Positions 44,801 to 60,000 of a stretch of DNA of 64,000 bases are shown here, piece by piece. Each line of letters begins with the position of its first letter. Positions within the stretch are counted from its first letter, which is position 1. Made by a program: the position numbers and the translations under genes. The notes under the pieces were generated by a model. That model saw only the letters and a program-made list of their open reading frames with translations, had not been told where the DNA came from and did no database searches. Origin of the DNA: Actinernus sp. WN-2022 (taxonomy: Eukaryota > Cnidaria > Anthozoa > Actiniaria > Actinernidae); contig JAOWCC010000916.1 of assembly GCA_030867875.1 (NCBI GenBank), positions 2,241,001 through 2,305,000 on the forward strand, written 5' to 3'.

Positions 44801-45996
44801 TGTGCACCGTTTCAGTTTCAACTGGCCGCTGTTGCTCGAAATCTTGATGGATTTTATTGCGGTTTGCAGCAAAAGAACCGTCTTTGTCTATAGAACAACT
44901 GTTGACTGCGTTTTAGCCGCACCTGGGCATTGGAAACACCCCCCAAAATGTCACTTTAATTGATCAACTGGAAAAAGGTGATAAGGTAGAAAATCTCGAA
45001 AAATTCCAAATCTCAAACAAGGAAATTATGGGATAGAAAGGCTATACATGGAAGCAAGTGTCATTTTACAACCATTGAAACCTAGACTATCAGTTATCAG
45101 CGCTTTAAACTGAGGAAATCGAGAATTCCACACAAGATGAGGCATGTTAACACAAAAAGAGTGTACCTTGCTAAGGCGCCTTTTGTGTTGACATGCCTCA
45201 ATATGTGCACCGTTTCAGTTTCAACTGGCCGCTGTTGCTCGAAATCTTGATGGATTTTAATGCGGTTTGCAGCAAAGAACCGTCTTTGTCTATAGAACAA
45301 CTGTTGACTGCGTTTTAGCCGCACCTGGGCATTGGAAACACCCCAAAATGTCACTTTTAGTTGATCAACTGGAAAAAGGTGATAAGGTAGAAAATCTCGA
45401 AAAATTCCAAATCTCAAACAAGGAAATTATGGGATAGAAAGGCTATACATGGAAGCAAGTGTCATTTTACAACCATTGAAACCTAGACTATCAGTTATCA
45501 GCGCTTTTAAACTGAGGAAATCGAGAATTCCACACAAGATGAGGCATGTTAACACAAAAAGAGTGTACCTTGCTAAGGCGCCTTTTGTGTTGACATGCCT
45601 CAATATGTGCACCGTTTCAGTTTCAACTGGCCGCTGTTGCTCGAAATCTTGATGGATTTTAATGCGGTTTGCAGCAAAAGAACCGTCTTTGTCTATAGAA
45701 CAACTGTTGACTGCGTTTTAGCCGCACCTGGGCATTGGAAACACCCCAAAATGTCACTTTTAGTTGATCAACTGGAAAAAGGTGATAAGGTAGAAAATCT
45801 CGAAAAATTCCAAATCTCAAACAAGGAAATTATGGGATAGAAAGGCTATACATGGAAGCAAGTGTCATTTTACAACCATTGAAACCTAGACTATCAGTTA
45901 TCAGCGCTTTAAACTGAGGAAATCGAGAATTCCACACAAGATGAGGCATGTTAACACAAAAAGAGTGTACCTTGCTAAGGCGCCTTTTGTGTTGAC

Positions 45997-48900
45997 ATGC
46001 GTCAATATGTGCACCGTTTCAGTTTCAACTGGCCGCTGTTGCTCGAAATCTTGATGGATTTTAATGCGGTTTGCAGCAAAAGAACCGTCTTTGTCTATAG
46101 AACAACTGTTGACTGCGTTTTAGCCGCACCTGGGCATTGGAAACACCCCAAAATGTCACTTTTAGTTGATCAACTGGAAAAAGGTGATAAGGTAGAAAAT
46201 CTCGAAAAATTCCAAATCTCAAACAAGGAAATTATGGATAGAAAGGCTATACATGGAAGCAAGTGTCATTTTACAACCATTGAAACCTAGACTATCAGTT
46301 ATCAGCGCTTTAAACTGAGGAAATCGAGAATTCCACACAAGATGAGGCATGTTAACACAAAAAGAGTGTACCTTGCTAAGGCGCCTTTTGTGTTGACATG
46401 CCTCAATATGTGCACCGTTTCAGTTTCAACTGGCCGCTGTTGCTCGAAATCTTGATGGATTTTATTGCGGTTTGCAGCAAAAGAACCGTCTTTGTCTATA
46501 GAACAACTGTTGACTGCGTTTTAGCCGCACCTGGGCATTGGAAACACCCAAAATGTCACTTTTAGTTGATCAACTGGAAAAAGGTGATAAGGTAGAAAAT
46601 CTCGAAAAATTCCAAATCTCAAACAAGGAAATTATGGGATAGAAAGGCTATACATGGAAGCAAGTGTCATTTTACAACCATTGAAACCTAGACTATCAGT
46701 TATCAGCGCTTTAAACTGAGGAAATCGAGAATTCCACACAAGATGAGGCATGTTAACACAAAAAGAGTGTACCTTGCTAAGGCGCCTTTTGTGTTGACAT
46801 GCGTCAATATGTGCACCGTTTCAGTTTCAACTGGCCGCTGTTGCTCGAAATCTTGATGGATTTTAATGCGGTTTGCAGCAAAAGAACCGTCTTTGTCTAT
46901 AGAACAACTGTTGACTGCGTTTTAGCCGCACCTGGGCATTGGAAACACCCCAAAATGTCACTTTTAGTTGATCAACTGGAAAAAGGTGATAAGGTAGAAA
47001 ATCTCGAAAAATTCCAAATCTCAAACAAGGAAATTATGGGATAGAAAGGCTATAACATGGAAGCAAGTGTCATTTTACAACCATTGAAACCTAGACTATC
47101 AGTTATCAGCGCTTTAAACTGAGGAAATCGAGAATTCCACACAAGATGAGGCATGTTAACACAAAAAGAGTGTACCTTGCTAAGGCGCCTTTTGTGTTGA
47201 CATGCGTCAATATGTGCACCGTTTCAGTTTCAACTGGCCGCTGTTGCTCGAAATCTTGATGGATTTTAATGCGGTTTGCAGCAAAAGAACCGTCTTTGTC
47301 TATAGAACAACTGTTGACTGCGTTTTAGCCGCACCTGGGCATTGGAAACACCCCAAAATGTCACTTTTAGTTGATCAACTGGAAAAAGGTGATAAGGTAG
47401 AAAATCTCGAAAAATTCCAAATCTCAAACAAGGAAATTATGGGATAGAAAAGGCTATACATGGAAGCAAGTGTCATTTTACAACCATTGAAACCTAGACT
47501 ATCAGTTATCAGCGCTTTAAACTGAGGAAATCGAGAATTCCACACAAGATGAGGCATGTTAACACAAAAAGAGTGTACCTTGCTAAGGCGCCTTTTGTGT
47601 TGACATGCCTCAATATGTGCACCGTTTCAGTTTCAACTGGCCGCTGTTGCTCGAAATCTTGATGGATTTTATTGCGGTTTGCAGCAAAAGAACCGTCTTT
47701 GTCTATAGAACAACTGTTGACTGCGTTTTAGCCGCACCTGGGCATTGGAAACACCCCAAAATGTCACTTTTAGTTGATCAACTGGAAAAAGGTGATAAGG
47801 TAGAAAATCTCGAAAAATTCCAAATCTCAAACAAGGAAATTATGGGATAGAAAGGCTATACATGGAAGCAAGTGTCATTTTACAACCATTGAAACCTAGA
47901 CTATCAGTTATCAGCGCTTTAAACTGAGGAAATCGAGAATTCCACACAAGATGAGGCATGTTAACACAAAAAGAGTGTACCTTGCTAAGGCGCCTTTTGT
48001 GTTGACATGCGTCAATATGTGCACCGTTTCAGTTTCAACTGGCCGCTGTTGCTCGAAATCTTGATGGATTTTAATGCGGTTTGCAGCAAAAGAACCGTCT
48101 TTGTCTATAGAACAACTGTTGACTGCGTTTTAGCCGCACCTGGGCATTGGAAACACCCCAAAATGTCACTTTTAGTTGATCAACTGGAAAAAGGTGATAA
48201 GGTAGAAAATCTCGAAAAATTCCAAATCTCAAACAAGGAAATTATGGGATAGAAAGGCTATACATGGAAGCAAGTGTCATTTTACAACCATTGAAACCTA
48301 GACTATCAGTTATCAGCGCTTTAAACTGAGGAAATCGAGAATTCCACACAAGATGAGGCATGTTAACACAAAAAGAGTGTACCTTGCTAAGGCGCCTTTT
48401 GTGTTGACATGCCTCAATATGTGCACCGTTTCAGTTTCAACTGGCCGCTGTTGCTCGAAATCTTGATGGATTTTATTGCGGTTTGCAGCAAAAGAACCGT
48501 CTTTGTCTATAGAACAACTGTTGACTGCGTTTTAGCCGCACCTGGGCATTGGAAACACCCCAAAATGTCACTTTTAGTTGATCAACTGGAAAAAGGTGAT
48601 AAGGTAGAAAATCTCGAAAAATTCCAAATCTCAAACAAGGAAATTATGGGATAGAAAGGCTATACATGGAAGCAAGTGTCATTTTACAACCATTGAAACC
48701 TAGACTATCAGTTATCAGCGCTTTAAACTGAGGAAATCGAGAATTCCACACAAGATGAGGCATGTTAACACAAAAAGAGTGTACCTTGCTAAGGCGCCTT
48801 TTGTGTTGACATGCGTCAATATGTGCACCGTTTCAGTTTCAACTGGCCGCTGTTGCTCGAAATCTTGATGGATTTTAATGCGGTTTGCAGCAAAAGAACC

Positions 48901-51900
48901 GTCTTTGTCTATAGAACAGCTGTTGACTGCGTTTTAGCCGCACCTGGGCATTGGAAACACCCCAAAATGTCACTTTTAGTTGATCAACTGGAAAAAGGTG
49001 ATAAGGTAGAAAATCTCGAAAAATTCCAAATCTCAAACAAGGAAATTATGGGATAGAAAGGCTATACATGGAAGCAAGTGTCATTTTACAACCATTGAAA
49101 CCTAGACTATCAGTTATCAGCGCTTTAAACTGAGGAAATCGAGAATTCCACACAAGATGAGGCATGTTAACACAAAAAGAGTGTACCTTGCTAAGGCGCC
49201 TTTTGTGTTGACATGCGTCAATATGTGCACCGTTTCAGTTTCAACTGGCCGCTGTTGCTCGAAATCTTGATGGATTTTAATGCGGTTTGCAGCAAAAGAA
49301 CCGTCTTTGTCTATAGAACAACTGTTGACTGCGTTTTAGCCGCACCTGGGCATTGGAAACACCCCAAAATGTCACTTTTAGTTGATCAACTGGAAAAAGG
49401 TGATAAGGTAGAAAATCTCGAAAAATTCCAAATCTCAAACAAGGAAATTATGGGATAGAAAGGCTATACATGGAAGCAAGTGTCATTTTACAACCATTGA
49501 AACCTAGACTATCAGTTATCAGCGCTTTAAACTGAGGAAATCGAGAATTCCACACAAGATGAGGCATGTTAACACAAAAAGAGTGTACCTTGCTAAGGCG
49601 CCTTTTGTGTTGACATGCCTCAATATGTGCACCGTTTCAGTTTCAACTGGCCGCTGTTGCTCGAAATCTTGATGGATTTTATTGCGGTTTGCAGCAAAAG
49701 AACCGTCTTTGTCTATAGAACAACTGTTGACTGCGTTTTAGCCGCACCTGGGCATTGGAAACACCCCAAAATGTCACTTTTAGTTGATCAACTGGAAAAA
49801 GGTGATAAGGTAGAAAATCTCGAAAAATTCCAAATCTCAAACAAGGAAATTATGGGATAGAAAGGCTATACATGGAAGCAAGTGTCATTTTACAACCATT
49901 GAAACCTAGACTATCAGTTATCAGCGCTTTAAACTGAGGAAATCGAGAATTCCACACAAGATGAGGCATGTTAACACAAAAAGAGTGTACCTTGCTAAGG
50001 CGCCTTTTGTGTTGACATGCCTCAATATGTGCACCGTTTCAGTTTCAACTGGCCGCTGTTGCTCGAAATCTTGATGGATTTTATTGCGGTTTGCAGCAAA
50101 AGAACCGTCTTTGTCTATAGAACAACTGTTGACTGCGTTTTAGCCGCACCTGGGCATTGGAAACACCCCAAAATGTCACTTTTAGTTGATCAACTGGAAA
50201 AAGGTGATAAGGTAGAAAATCTCGAAAAATTCCAAATCTCAAACAAGGAAATTATGGGATAGAAAGGCTATACATGGAAGCAAGTGTCATTTTACAACCA
50301 TTGAAACCTAGACTATCAGTTATCAGCGCTTTAAACTGAGGAAATCGAGAATTCCACACAAGATGAGGCATGTTAACACAAAAAGAGTGTACCTTGCTAA
50401 GGCGCCTTTTGTGTTGACATGCGTCAATATGTGCACCGTTTCAGTTTCAACTGGCCGCTGTTGCTCGAAATCTTGATGGATTTTAATGCGGTTTGCAGCA
50501 AAAGAACCGTCTTTGTCTATAGAACAACTGTTGACTGCGTTTTAGCCGCACCTGGGCATTGGAAACACCCCAAAATGTCACTTTTAGTTGATCAACTGGA
50601 AAAAGGTGATAAGGTAGAAAATCTCGAAAAATTCCAAATCTCAAACAAGGAAATTATGGGATAGAAAGGCTATACATGGAAGCAAGTGTCATTTTACAAC
50701 CATTGAAACCTAGACTATCAGTTATCAGCGCTTTAAACTGAGGAAATCGAGAATTCCACACAAGATGAGGCATGTTAACACAAAAAGAGTGTACCTTGCT
50801 AAGGCGCCTTTTGTGTTGACATGCGTCAATATGTGCACCGTTTCAGTTTCAACTGGCCGCTGTTGCTCGAAATCTTGATGGATTTTAATGCGGTTTGCAG
50901 CAAAAGAACCGTCTTTGTCTATAGAACAACTGTTGACTGCGTTTTAGCCGCACCTGGGCATTGGAAACACCCCAAAATGTCACTTTTAGTTGATCAACTG
51001 GAAAAAGGTGATAAGGTAGAAAATCTCGAAAAATTCCAAATCTCAAACAAGGAAATTATGGGATAGAAAGGCTATACATGGAAGCAAGTGTCATTTTACA
51101 ACCATTGAAACCTAGACTATCAGTTATCAGCGCTTTAAACTGAGGAAATCGAGAATTCCACACAAGATGAGGCATGTTAACACAAAAAGAGTGTACCTTG
51201 CTAAGGCGCCTTTTGTGTTGACATGCCTCAATATGTGCACCGTTTCAGTTTCAACTGGCCGCTGTTGCTCGAAATCTTGATGGATTTTATTGCGGTTTGC
51301 AGCAAAAGAACCGTCTTTGTCTATAGAACAACTGTTGACTGCGTTTTAGCCGCACCTGGGCATTGGAAACACCCCAAAATGTCACTTTTAGTTGATCAAC
51401 TGGAAAAAGGTGATAAGGTAGAAAATCTCGAAAAATTCCAAATCTCAAACAAGGAAATTATGGGATAGAAAGGCTATACATGGAAGCAAGTGTCATTTTA
51501 CAACCATTGAAACCTAGACTATCAGTTATCAGCGCTTTAAACTGAGGAAATCGAGAATTCCACACAAGATGAGGCATGTTAACACAAAAAGAGTGTACCT
51601 TGCTAAGGCGCCTTTTGTGTTGACATGCGTCAATATGTGCACCGTTTCAGTTTCAACTGGCCGCTGTTGCTCGAAATCTTGATGGATTTTAATGCGGTTT
51701 GCAGCAAAAGAACCGTCTTTGTCTATAGAACAACTATTGACTGCGTTTTAGCCGCACCTGGGCATTGGAAACACCCCAAAATGTCACTTTTAGTTGATCA
51801 ACTGGAAAAAGGTGATAAGGTAGAAAATCTCGAAAAATTCCAAATCTCAAACAAGGAAATTATGGGATAGAAAGGCTATACATGGAAGCAAGTGTCATTT

Positions 51901-54036
51901 TACAACCATTGAAACCTAGACTATCAGTTATCAGCGCTTTAAACTGAGGAAATCGAGAATTCCACACAAGATGAGGCATGTTAACACAAAAAGAGTGTAC
52001 CTTGCTAAGGCGCCTTTTGTGTTGACATGCCTCAATATGTGCACCGTTTCAGTTTCAACTGGCCGCTGTTGCTCGAAATCTTGATGGATTTTAATGCGGT
52101 TTGCAGCAAAAGAACCGTCTTTGTCTATAGAACAACTGTTGACTGCGTTTTAGCCGCACCTGGGCATTGGAAACACCCCAAAATGTCACTTTTAGTTGAT
52201 CAACTGGAAAAAGGTGATAAGGTAGAAAATCTCGAAAAATTCCAAATCTCAAACAAGGAAATTATGGGATAGAAAGGCTATACATGGAAGCAAGTGTCAT
52301 TTTACAACCATTGAAACCTAGACTATCAGTTATCAGCGCTTTAAACTGAGGAAATCGAGAATTCCACACAAGATGAGGCATGTTAACACAAAAAGAGTGT
52401 ACCTTGCTAAGGCGCCTTTTGTGTTGACATGCGTCAATATGTGCACCGTTTCAGTTTCAACTGGCCGCTGTTGCTCGAAATCTTGATGGATTTTAATGCG
52501 GTTTGCAGCAAAAGAACCGTCTTTGTCTATAGAACAACTGTTGACTGCGTTTTAGCCGCACCTGGGCATTGGAAACACCCCAAAATGTCACTTTTAGTTG
52601 ATCAACTGGAAAAAGGTGATAAGGTAGAAAATCTCGAAAAATTCCAAATCTCAAACAAGGAAATTATGGGATAGAAAGGCTATACATGGAAGCAAGTGTC
52701 ATTTTACAACCATTGAAACCTAGACTATCAGTTATCAGCGCTTTAAACTGAGGAAATCGAGAATTCCACACAAGATGAGGCATGTTAACACAAAAAGAGT
52801 GTACCTTGCTAAGGCGCCTTTTGTGTTGACATGCGTCAATATGTGCACCGTTTCAGTTTCAACTGGCCGCTGTTGCTCGAAATCTTGATGGATTTTAATG
52901 CGGTTTGCAGCAAAAGAACCGTCTTTGTCTATAGAACAACTGTTGACTGCGTTTTAGCCGCACCTGGGCATTGGAAACACCCCAAAATGTCACTTTTAGT
53001 TGATCAACTGGAAAAAGGTGATAAGGTAGAAAATCTCGAAAAATTCCAAATCTCAAACAAGGAAATTATGGGATAGAAAGGCTATACATGGAAGCAAGTG
53101 TCATTTTACAACCATTGAAACCTAGACTATCAGTTATCAGCGCTTTAAACTGAGGAAATCGAGAATTCCACACAAGATGAGGCATGTTAACACAAAAAGA
53201 GTGTACCTTGCTAAGGCGCCTTTTGTGTTGACATGCCTCAATATGTGCACCGTTTCAGTTTCAACTGGCCGCTGTTGCTCGAAATCTTGATGGATTTTAT
53301 TGCGGTTTGCAGCAAAAGAACCGTCTTTGTCTATAGAACAACTGTTGACTGCGTTTTAGCCGCACCTGGGCATTGGAAACACCCCAAAATGTCACTTTTA
53401 GTTGATCAACTGGAAAAAGGTGATAAGGTAGAAAATCTCGAAAAATTCCAAATCTCAAACAAGGAAATTATGGGATAGAAAGGCTATACATGGAAGCAAG
53501 TGTCATTTTACAACCATTGAAACCTAGACTATCAGTTATCAGCGCTTTAAACTGAGGAAATCGAGAATTCCACACAAGATGAGGCATGTTAACACAAAAA
53601 GAGTGTACCTTGCTAAGGCGCCTTTTGTGTTGACATGCGTCAATATGTGCACCGTTTCAGTTTCAACTGGCCGCTGTTGCTCGAAATCTTGATGGATTTT
53701 AATGCGGTTTGCAGCAAAAGAACCGTCTTTGTCTATAGAACAACTGTTGACTGCGTTTTAGCCGCACCTGGGCATTGGAAACACCCCAAAATGTCACTTT
53801 TAGTTGATCAACTGGAAAAAGGTGATAAGGTAGAAAATCTCGAAAAATTCCAAATCTCAAACAAGGAAATTATGGGATAGAAAGGCTATACATGGAAGCA
53901 AGTGTCATTTTACAACCATTGAAACCTAGACTATCAGTTATCAGCGCTTTAAACTGAGGAAATCGAGAATTCCACACAAGATGAGGCATGTTAACACAAA
54001 AAGAGTGTACCTTGCTAAGGCGCCTTTTGTGTTGAC
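45997..54036 (+). repeat. Sub-block of the satellite dominated by G-arm and T-allele units
   Basis: Of the 20 consecutive units in this interval, 12 carry the G variant in the fold-back arm and 7 carry TTATTGCGG with the full-length CTTTTAGTTG. Only one is the type that dominates elsewhere, and none has the CTTTAATTG deletion. The flanking block 39,968-45,996 has none of the first two types. Such sharp domains are expected from local duplication of multi-unit segments. Confidence 0.8.
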
Positions 54037-57000
54037 ATGCCTCAATATGTGCACCGTTTCAGTTTCAACTGGCCGCTGTTGCTCGAAATCTTGATGGATT
54101 TTAATGCGGTTTGCAGCAAAAGAACCGTCTTTGTCTATAGAACAACTGTTGACTGCGTTTTAGCCGCACCTGGGCATTGGAAACACCCCAAAATGTCACT
54201 TTTAGTTGATCAACTGGAAAAAGGTGATAAGGTAGAAAATCTCGAAAAATTCCAAATCTCAAACAAGGAAATTATGGGATAGAAAGGCTATACATGGAAG
54301 CAAGTGTCATTTTACAACCATTGAAACCTAGACTATCAGTTATCAGCGCTTTAAACTGAGGAAATCGAGAATTCCACACAAGATGAGGCATGTTAACACA
54401 AAAAGAGTGTACCTTGCTAAGGCGCCTTTTGTGTTGACATGCGTCAATATGTGCACCGTTTCAGTTTCAACTGGCCGCTGTTGCTCGAAATCTTGATGGA
54501 TTTTAATGCGGTTTGCAGCAAAAGAACCGTCTTTGTCTATAGAACAACTGTTGACTGCGTTTTAGCCGCACCTGGGCATTGGAAACACCCCAAAATGTCA
54601 CTTTTAGTTGATCAACTGGAAAAAGGTGATAAGGTAGAAAATCTCGAAAAATTCCAAATCTCAAACAAGGAAATTATGGGATAGAAAGGCTATACATGGA
54701 AGCAAGTGTCATTTTACAACCATTGAAACCTAGACTATCAGTTATCAGCGCTTTAAACTGAGGAAATCGAGAATTCCACACAAGATGAGGCATGTTAACA
54801 CAAAAAGAGTGTACCTTGCTAAGGCGCCTTTTGTGTTGACATGCCTCAATATGTGCACCGTTTCAGTTTCAACTGGCCGCTGTTGCTCGAAATCTTGATG
54901 GATTTTAATGCGGTTTGCAGCAAAAGAACCGTCTTTGTCTATAGAACAACTGTTGACTGCGTTTTAGCCGCACCTGGGCATTGGAAACACCCCAAAATGT
55001 CACTTTTAGTTGATCAACTGGAAAAAGGTGATAAGGTAGAAAATCTCGAAAAATTCCAAATCTCAAACAAGGAAATTATGGGATAGAAAGGCTATACATG
55101 GAAGCAAGTGTCATTTTACAACCATTGAAACCTAGACTATCAGTTATCAGCGCTTTAAACTGAGGAAATCGAGAATTCCACACAAGATGAGGCATGTTAA
55201 CACAAAAAGAGTGTACCTTGCTAAGGCGCCTTTTGTGTTGACATGCCTCAATATGTGCACCGTTTCAGTTTCAACTGGCCGCTGTTGCTCGAAATCTTGA
55301 TGGATTTTAATGCGGTTTGCAGCAAAAGAACCGTCTTTGTCTATAGAACAACTGTTGACTGCGTTTTAGCCGCACCTGGGCATTGGAAACACCCCAAAAT
55401 GTCACTTTTAGTTGATCAACTGGAAAAAGGTGATAAGGTAGAAAATCTCGAAAAATTCCAAATCTCAAACAAGGAAATTATGGGATAGAAAGGCTATACA
55501 TGGAAGCAAGTGTCATTTTACAACCATTGAAACCTAGACTATCAGTTATCAGCGCTTTAAACTGAGGAAATCGAGAATTCCACACAAGATGAGGCATGTT
55601 AACACAAAAAGAGTGTACCTTGCTAAGGCGCCTTTTGTGTTGACATGCGTCAATATGTGCACCGTTTCAGTTTCAACTGGCCGCTGTTGCTCGAAATCTT
55701 GATGGATTTTAATGCGGTTTGCAGCAAAAGAACCGTCTTTGTCTATAGAACAACTGTTGACTGCGTTTTAGCCGCACCTGGGCATTGGAAACACCCCAAA
55801 ATGTCACTTTTAGTTGATCAACTGGAAAAAGGTGATAAGGTAGAAAATCTCGAAAAATTCCAAATCTCAAACAAGGAAATTATGGGATAGAAAGGCTATA
55901 CATGGAAGCAAGTGTCATTTTACAACCATTGAAACCTAGACTATCAGTTATCAGCGCTTTAAACTGAGGAAATCGAGAATTCCACACAAGATGAGGCATG
56001 TTAACACAAAAAGAGTGTACCTTGCTAAGGCGCCTTTTGTGTTGACATGCCTCAATATGTGCACCGTTTCAGTTTCAACTGGCCGCTGTTGCTCGAAATC
56101 TTGATGGATTTTAATGCGGTTTGCAGCAAAAGAACCGTCTTTGTCTATAGAACAACTGTTGACTGCGTTTTAGCCGCACCTGGGCATTGGAAACACCCCA
56201 AAATGTCACTTTTAGTTGATCAACTGGAAAAAGGTGATAAGGTAGAAAATCTCGAAAAATTCCAAATCTCAAACAAGGAAATTATGGGATAGAAAGGCTA
56301 TACATGGAAGCAAGTGTCATTTTACAACCATTGAAACCTAGACTATCAGTTATCAGCGCTTTAAACTGAGGAAATCGAGAATTCCACACAAGATGAGGCA
56401 TGTTAACACAAAAAGAGTGTACCTTGCTAAGGCGCCTTTTGTGTTGACATGCCTCAATATGTGCACCGTTTCAGTTTCAACTGGCCGCTGTTGCTCGAAA
56501 TCTTGATGGATTTTAATGCGGTTTGCAGCAAAAGAACCGTCTTTGTCTATAGAACAACTGTTGACTGCGTTTTAGCCGCACCTGGGCATTGGAAACACCC
56601 CAAAATGTCACTTTTAGTTGATCAACTGGAAAAAGGTGATAAGGTAGAAAATCTCGAAAAATTCCAAATCTCAAACAAGGAAATTATGGGATAGAAAGGC
56701 TATACATGGAAGCAAGTGTCATTTTACAACCATTGAAACCTAGACTATCAGTTATCAGCGCTTTAAACTGAGGAAATCGAGAATTCCACACAAGATGAGG
56801 CATGTTAACACAAAAAGAGTGTACCTTGCTAAGGCGCCTTTTGTGTTGACATGCCTCAATATGTGCACCGTTTCAGTTTCAACTGGCCGCTGTTGCTCGA
56901 AATCTTGATGGATTTTAATGCGGTTTGCAGCAAAAGAACCGTCTTTGTCTATAGAACAACTGTTGACTGCGTTTTAGCCGCACCTGGGCATTGGAAACAC

Positions 57001-60000
57001 CCCAAAATGTCACTTTTAGTTGATCAACTGGAAAAAGGTGATAAGGTAGAAAATCTCGAAAAATTCCAAATCTCAAACAAGGAAATTATGGGATAGAAAG
57101 GCTATACATGGAAGCAAGTGTCATTTTACAACCATTGAAACCTAGACTATCAGTTATCAGCGCTTTAAACTGAGGAAATCGAGAATTCCACACAAGATGA
57201 GGCATGTTAACACAAAAAGAGTGTACCTTGCTAAGGCGCCTTTTGTGTTGACATGCGTCAATATGTGCACCGTTTCAGTTTCAACTGGCCGCTGTTGCTC
57301 GAAATCTTGATGGATTTTAATGCGGTTTGCAGCAAAAGAACCGTCTTTGTCTATAGAACAACTGTTGACTGCGTTTTAGCCGCACCTGGGCATTGGAAAC
57401 ACCCCAAAATGTCACTTTTAGTTGATCAACTGGAAAAAGGTGATAAGGTAGAAAATCTCGAAAAATTCCAAATCTCAAACAAGGAAATTATGGGATAGAA
57501 AGGCTATACATGGAAGCAAGTGTCATTTTACAACCATTGAAACCTAGACTATCAGTTATCAGCGCTTTAAACTGAGGAAATCGAGAATTCCACACAAGAT
57601 GAGGCATGTTAACACAAAAAGAGTGTACCTTGCTAAGGCGCCTTTTGTGTTGACATGCCTCAATATGTGCACCGTTTCAGTTTCAACTGGCCGCTGTTGC
57701 TCGAAATCTTGATGGATTTTAATGCGGTTTGCAGCAAAAGAACCGTCTTTGTCTATAGAACAACTGTTGACTGCGTTTTAGCCGCACCTGGGCATTGGAA
57801 ACACCCCAAAATGTCACTTTTAGTTGATCAACTGGAAAAAGGTGATAAGGTAGAAAATCTCGAAAAATTCCAAATCTCAAACAAGGAAATTATGGGATAG
57901 AAAGGCTATACATGGAAGCAAGTGTCATTTTACAACCATTGAAACCTAGACTATCAGTTATCAGCGCTTTAAACTGAGGAAATCGAGAATTCCACACAAG
58001 ATGAGGCATGTTAACACAAAAAGAGTGTACCTTGCTAAGGCGCCTTTTGTGTTGACATGCCTCAATATGTGCACCGTTTCAGTTTCAACTGGCCGCTGTT
58101 GCTCGAAATCTTGATGGATTTTAATGCGGTTTGCAGCAAAAGAACCGTCTTTGTCTATAGAACAACTGTTGACTGCGTTTTAGCCGCACCTGGGCATTGG
58201 AAACACCCCAAAATGTCACTTTTAGTTGATCAACTGGAAAAAGGTGATAAGGTAGAAAATCTCGAAAAATTCCAAATCTCAAACAAGGAAATTATGGGAT
58301 AGAAAGGCTATACATGGAAGCAAGTGTCATTTTACAACCATTGAAACCTAGACTATCAGTTATCAGCGCTTTAAACTGAGGAAATCGAGAATTCCACACA
58401 AGATGAGGCATGTTAACACAAAAAGAGTGTACCTTGCTAAGGCGCCTTTTGTGTTGACATGCCTCAATATGTGCACCGTTTCAGTTTCAACTGGCCGCTG
58501 TTGCTCGAAATCTTGATGGATTTTAATGCGGTTTGCAGCAAAAGAACCGTCTTTGTCTATAGAACAACTGTTGACTGCGTTTTAGCCGCACCTGGGCATT
58601 GGAAACACCCCAAAATGTCACTTTTAGTTGATCAACTGGAAAAAGGTGATAAGGTAGAAAATCTCGAAAAATTCCAAATCTCAAACAAGGAAATTATGGG
58701 ATAGAAAGGCTATACATGGAAGCAAGTGTCATTTTACAACCATTGAAACCTAGACTATCAGTTATCAGCGCTTTAAACTGAGGAAATCGAGAATTCCACA
58801 CAAGATGAGGCATGTTAACACAAAAAGAGTGTACCTTGCTAAGGCGCCTTTTGTGTTGACATGCCTCAATATGTGCACCGTTTCAGTTTCAACTGGCCGC
58901 TGTTGCTCGAAATCTTGATGGATTTTAATGCGGTTTGCAGCAAAAGAACCGTCTTTGTCTATAGAACAACTGTTGACTGCGTTTTAGCCGCACCTGGGCA
59001 TTGGAAACACCCCAAAATGTCACTTTTAGTTGATCAACTGGAAAAAGGTGATAAGGTAGAAAATCTCGAAAAATTCCAAATCTCAAACAAGGAAATTATG
59101 GGATAGAAAGGCTATACATGGAAGCAAGTGTCATTTTACAACCATTGAAACCTAGACTATCAGTTATCAGCGCTTTAAACTGAGGAAATCGAGAATTCCA
59201 CACAAGATGAGGCATGTTAACACAAAAAGAGTGTACCTTGCTAAGGCGCCTTTTGTGTTGACATGCCTCAATATGTGCACCGTTTCAGTTTCAACTGGCC
59301 GCTGTTGCTCGAAATCTTGATGGATTTTATTGCGGTTTGCAGCAAAAGAACCGTCTTTGTCTATAGAACAACTGTTGACTGCGTTTTAGCCGCACCTGGG
59401 CATTGGAAACACCCCAAAATGTCACTTTAATTGATCAACTGGAAAAAGGTGATAAGGTAGAAAATCTCGAAAAATTCCAAATCTCAAACAAGGAAATTAT
59501 GGGATAGAAAGGCTATACATGGAAGCAAGTGTCATTTTACAACCATTGAAACCTAGACTATCAGTTATCAGCGCTTTAAACTGAGGAAATCGAGAATTCC
59601 ACACAAGATGAGGCATGTTAACACAAAAAGAGTGTACCTTGCTAAGGCGCCTTTTGTGTTGACATGCCTCAATATGTGCACCGTTTCAGTTTCAACTGGC
59701 CGCTGTTGCTCGAAATCTTGATGGATTTTATTGCGGTTTGCAGCAAAAGAACCGTCTTTGTCTATAGAACAACTGTTGACTGCGTTTTAGCCGCACCTGG
59801 GCATTGGAAACACCCCAAAATGTCACTTTAATTGATCAACTGGAAAAAGGTGATAAGGTAGAAAATCTCGAAAAATTCCAAATCTCAAACAAGGAAATTA
59901 TGGGATAGAAAGGCTATACATGGAAGCAAGTGTCATTTTACAACCATTGAAACCTAGACTATCAGTTATCAGCGCTTTAAACTGAGGAAATCGAGAATTC

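Noticed and set aside
45097..45417. 106-residue minus-strand protein in the satellite
   Set aside because: It is open only because of private one-base indels in a stretch with clustered likely sequence errors, and it is not repeated in other units.
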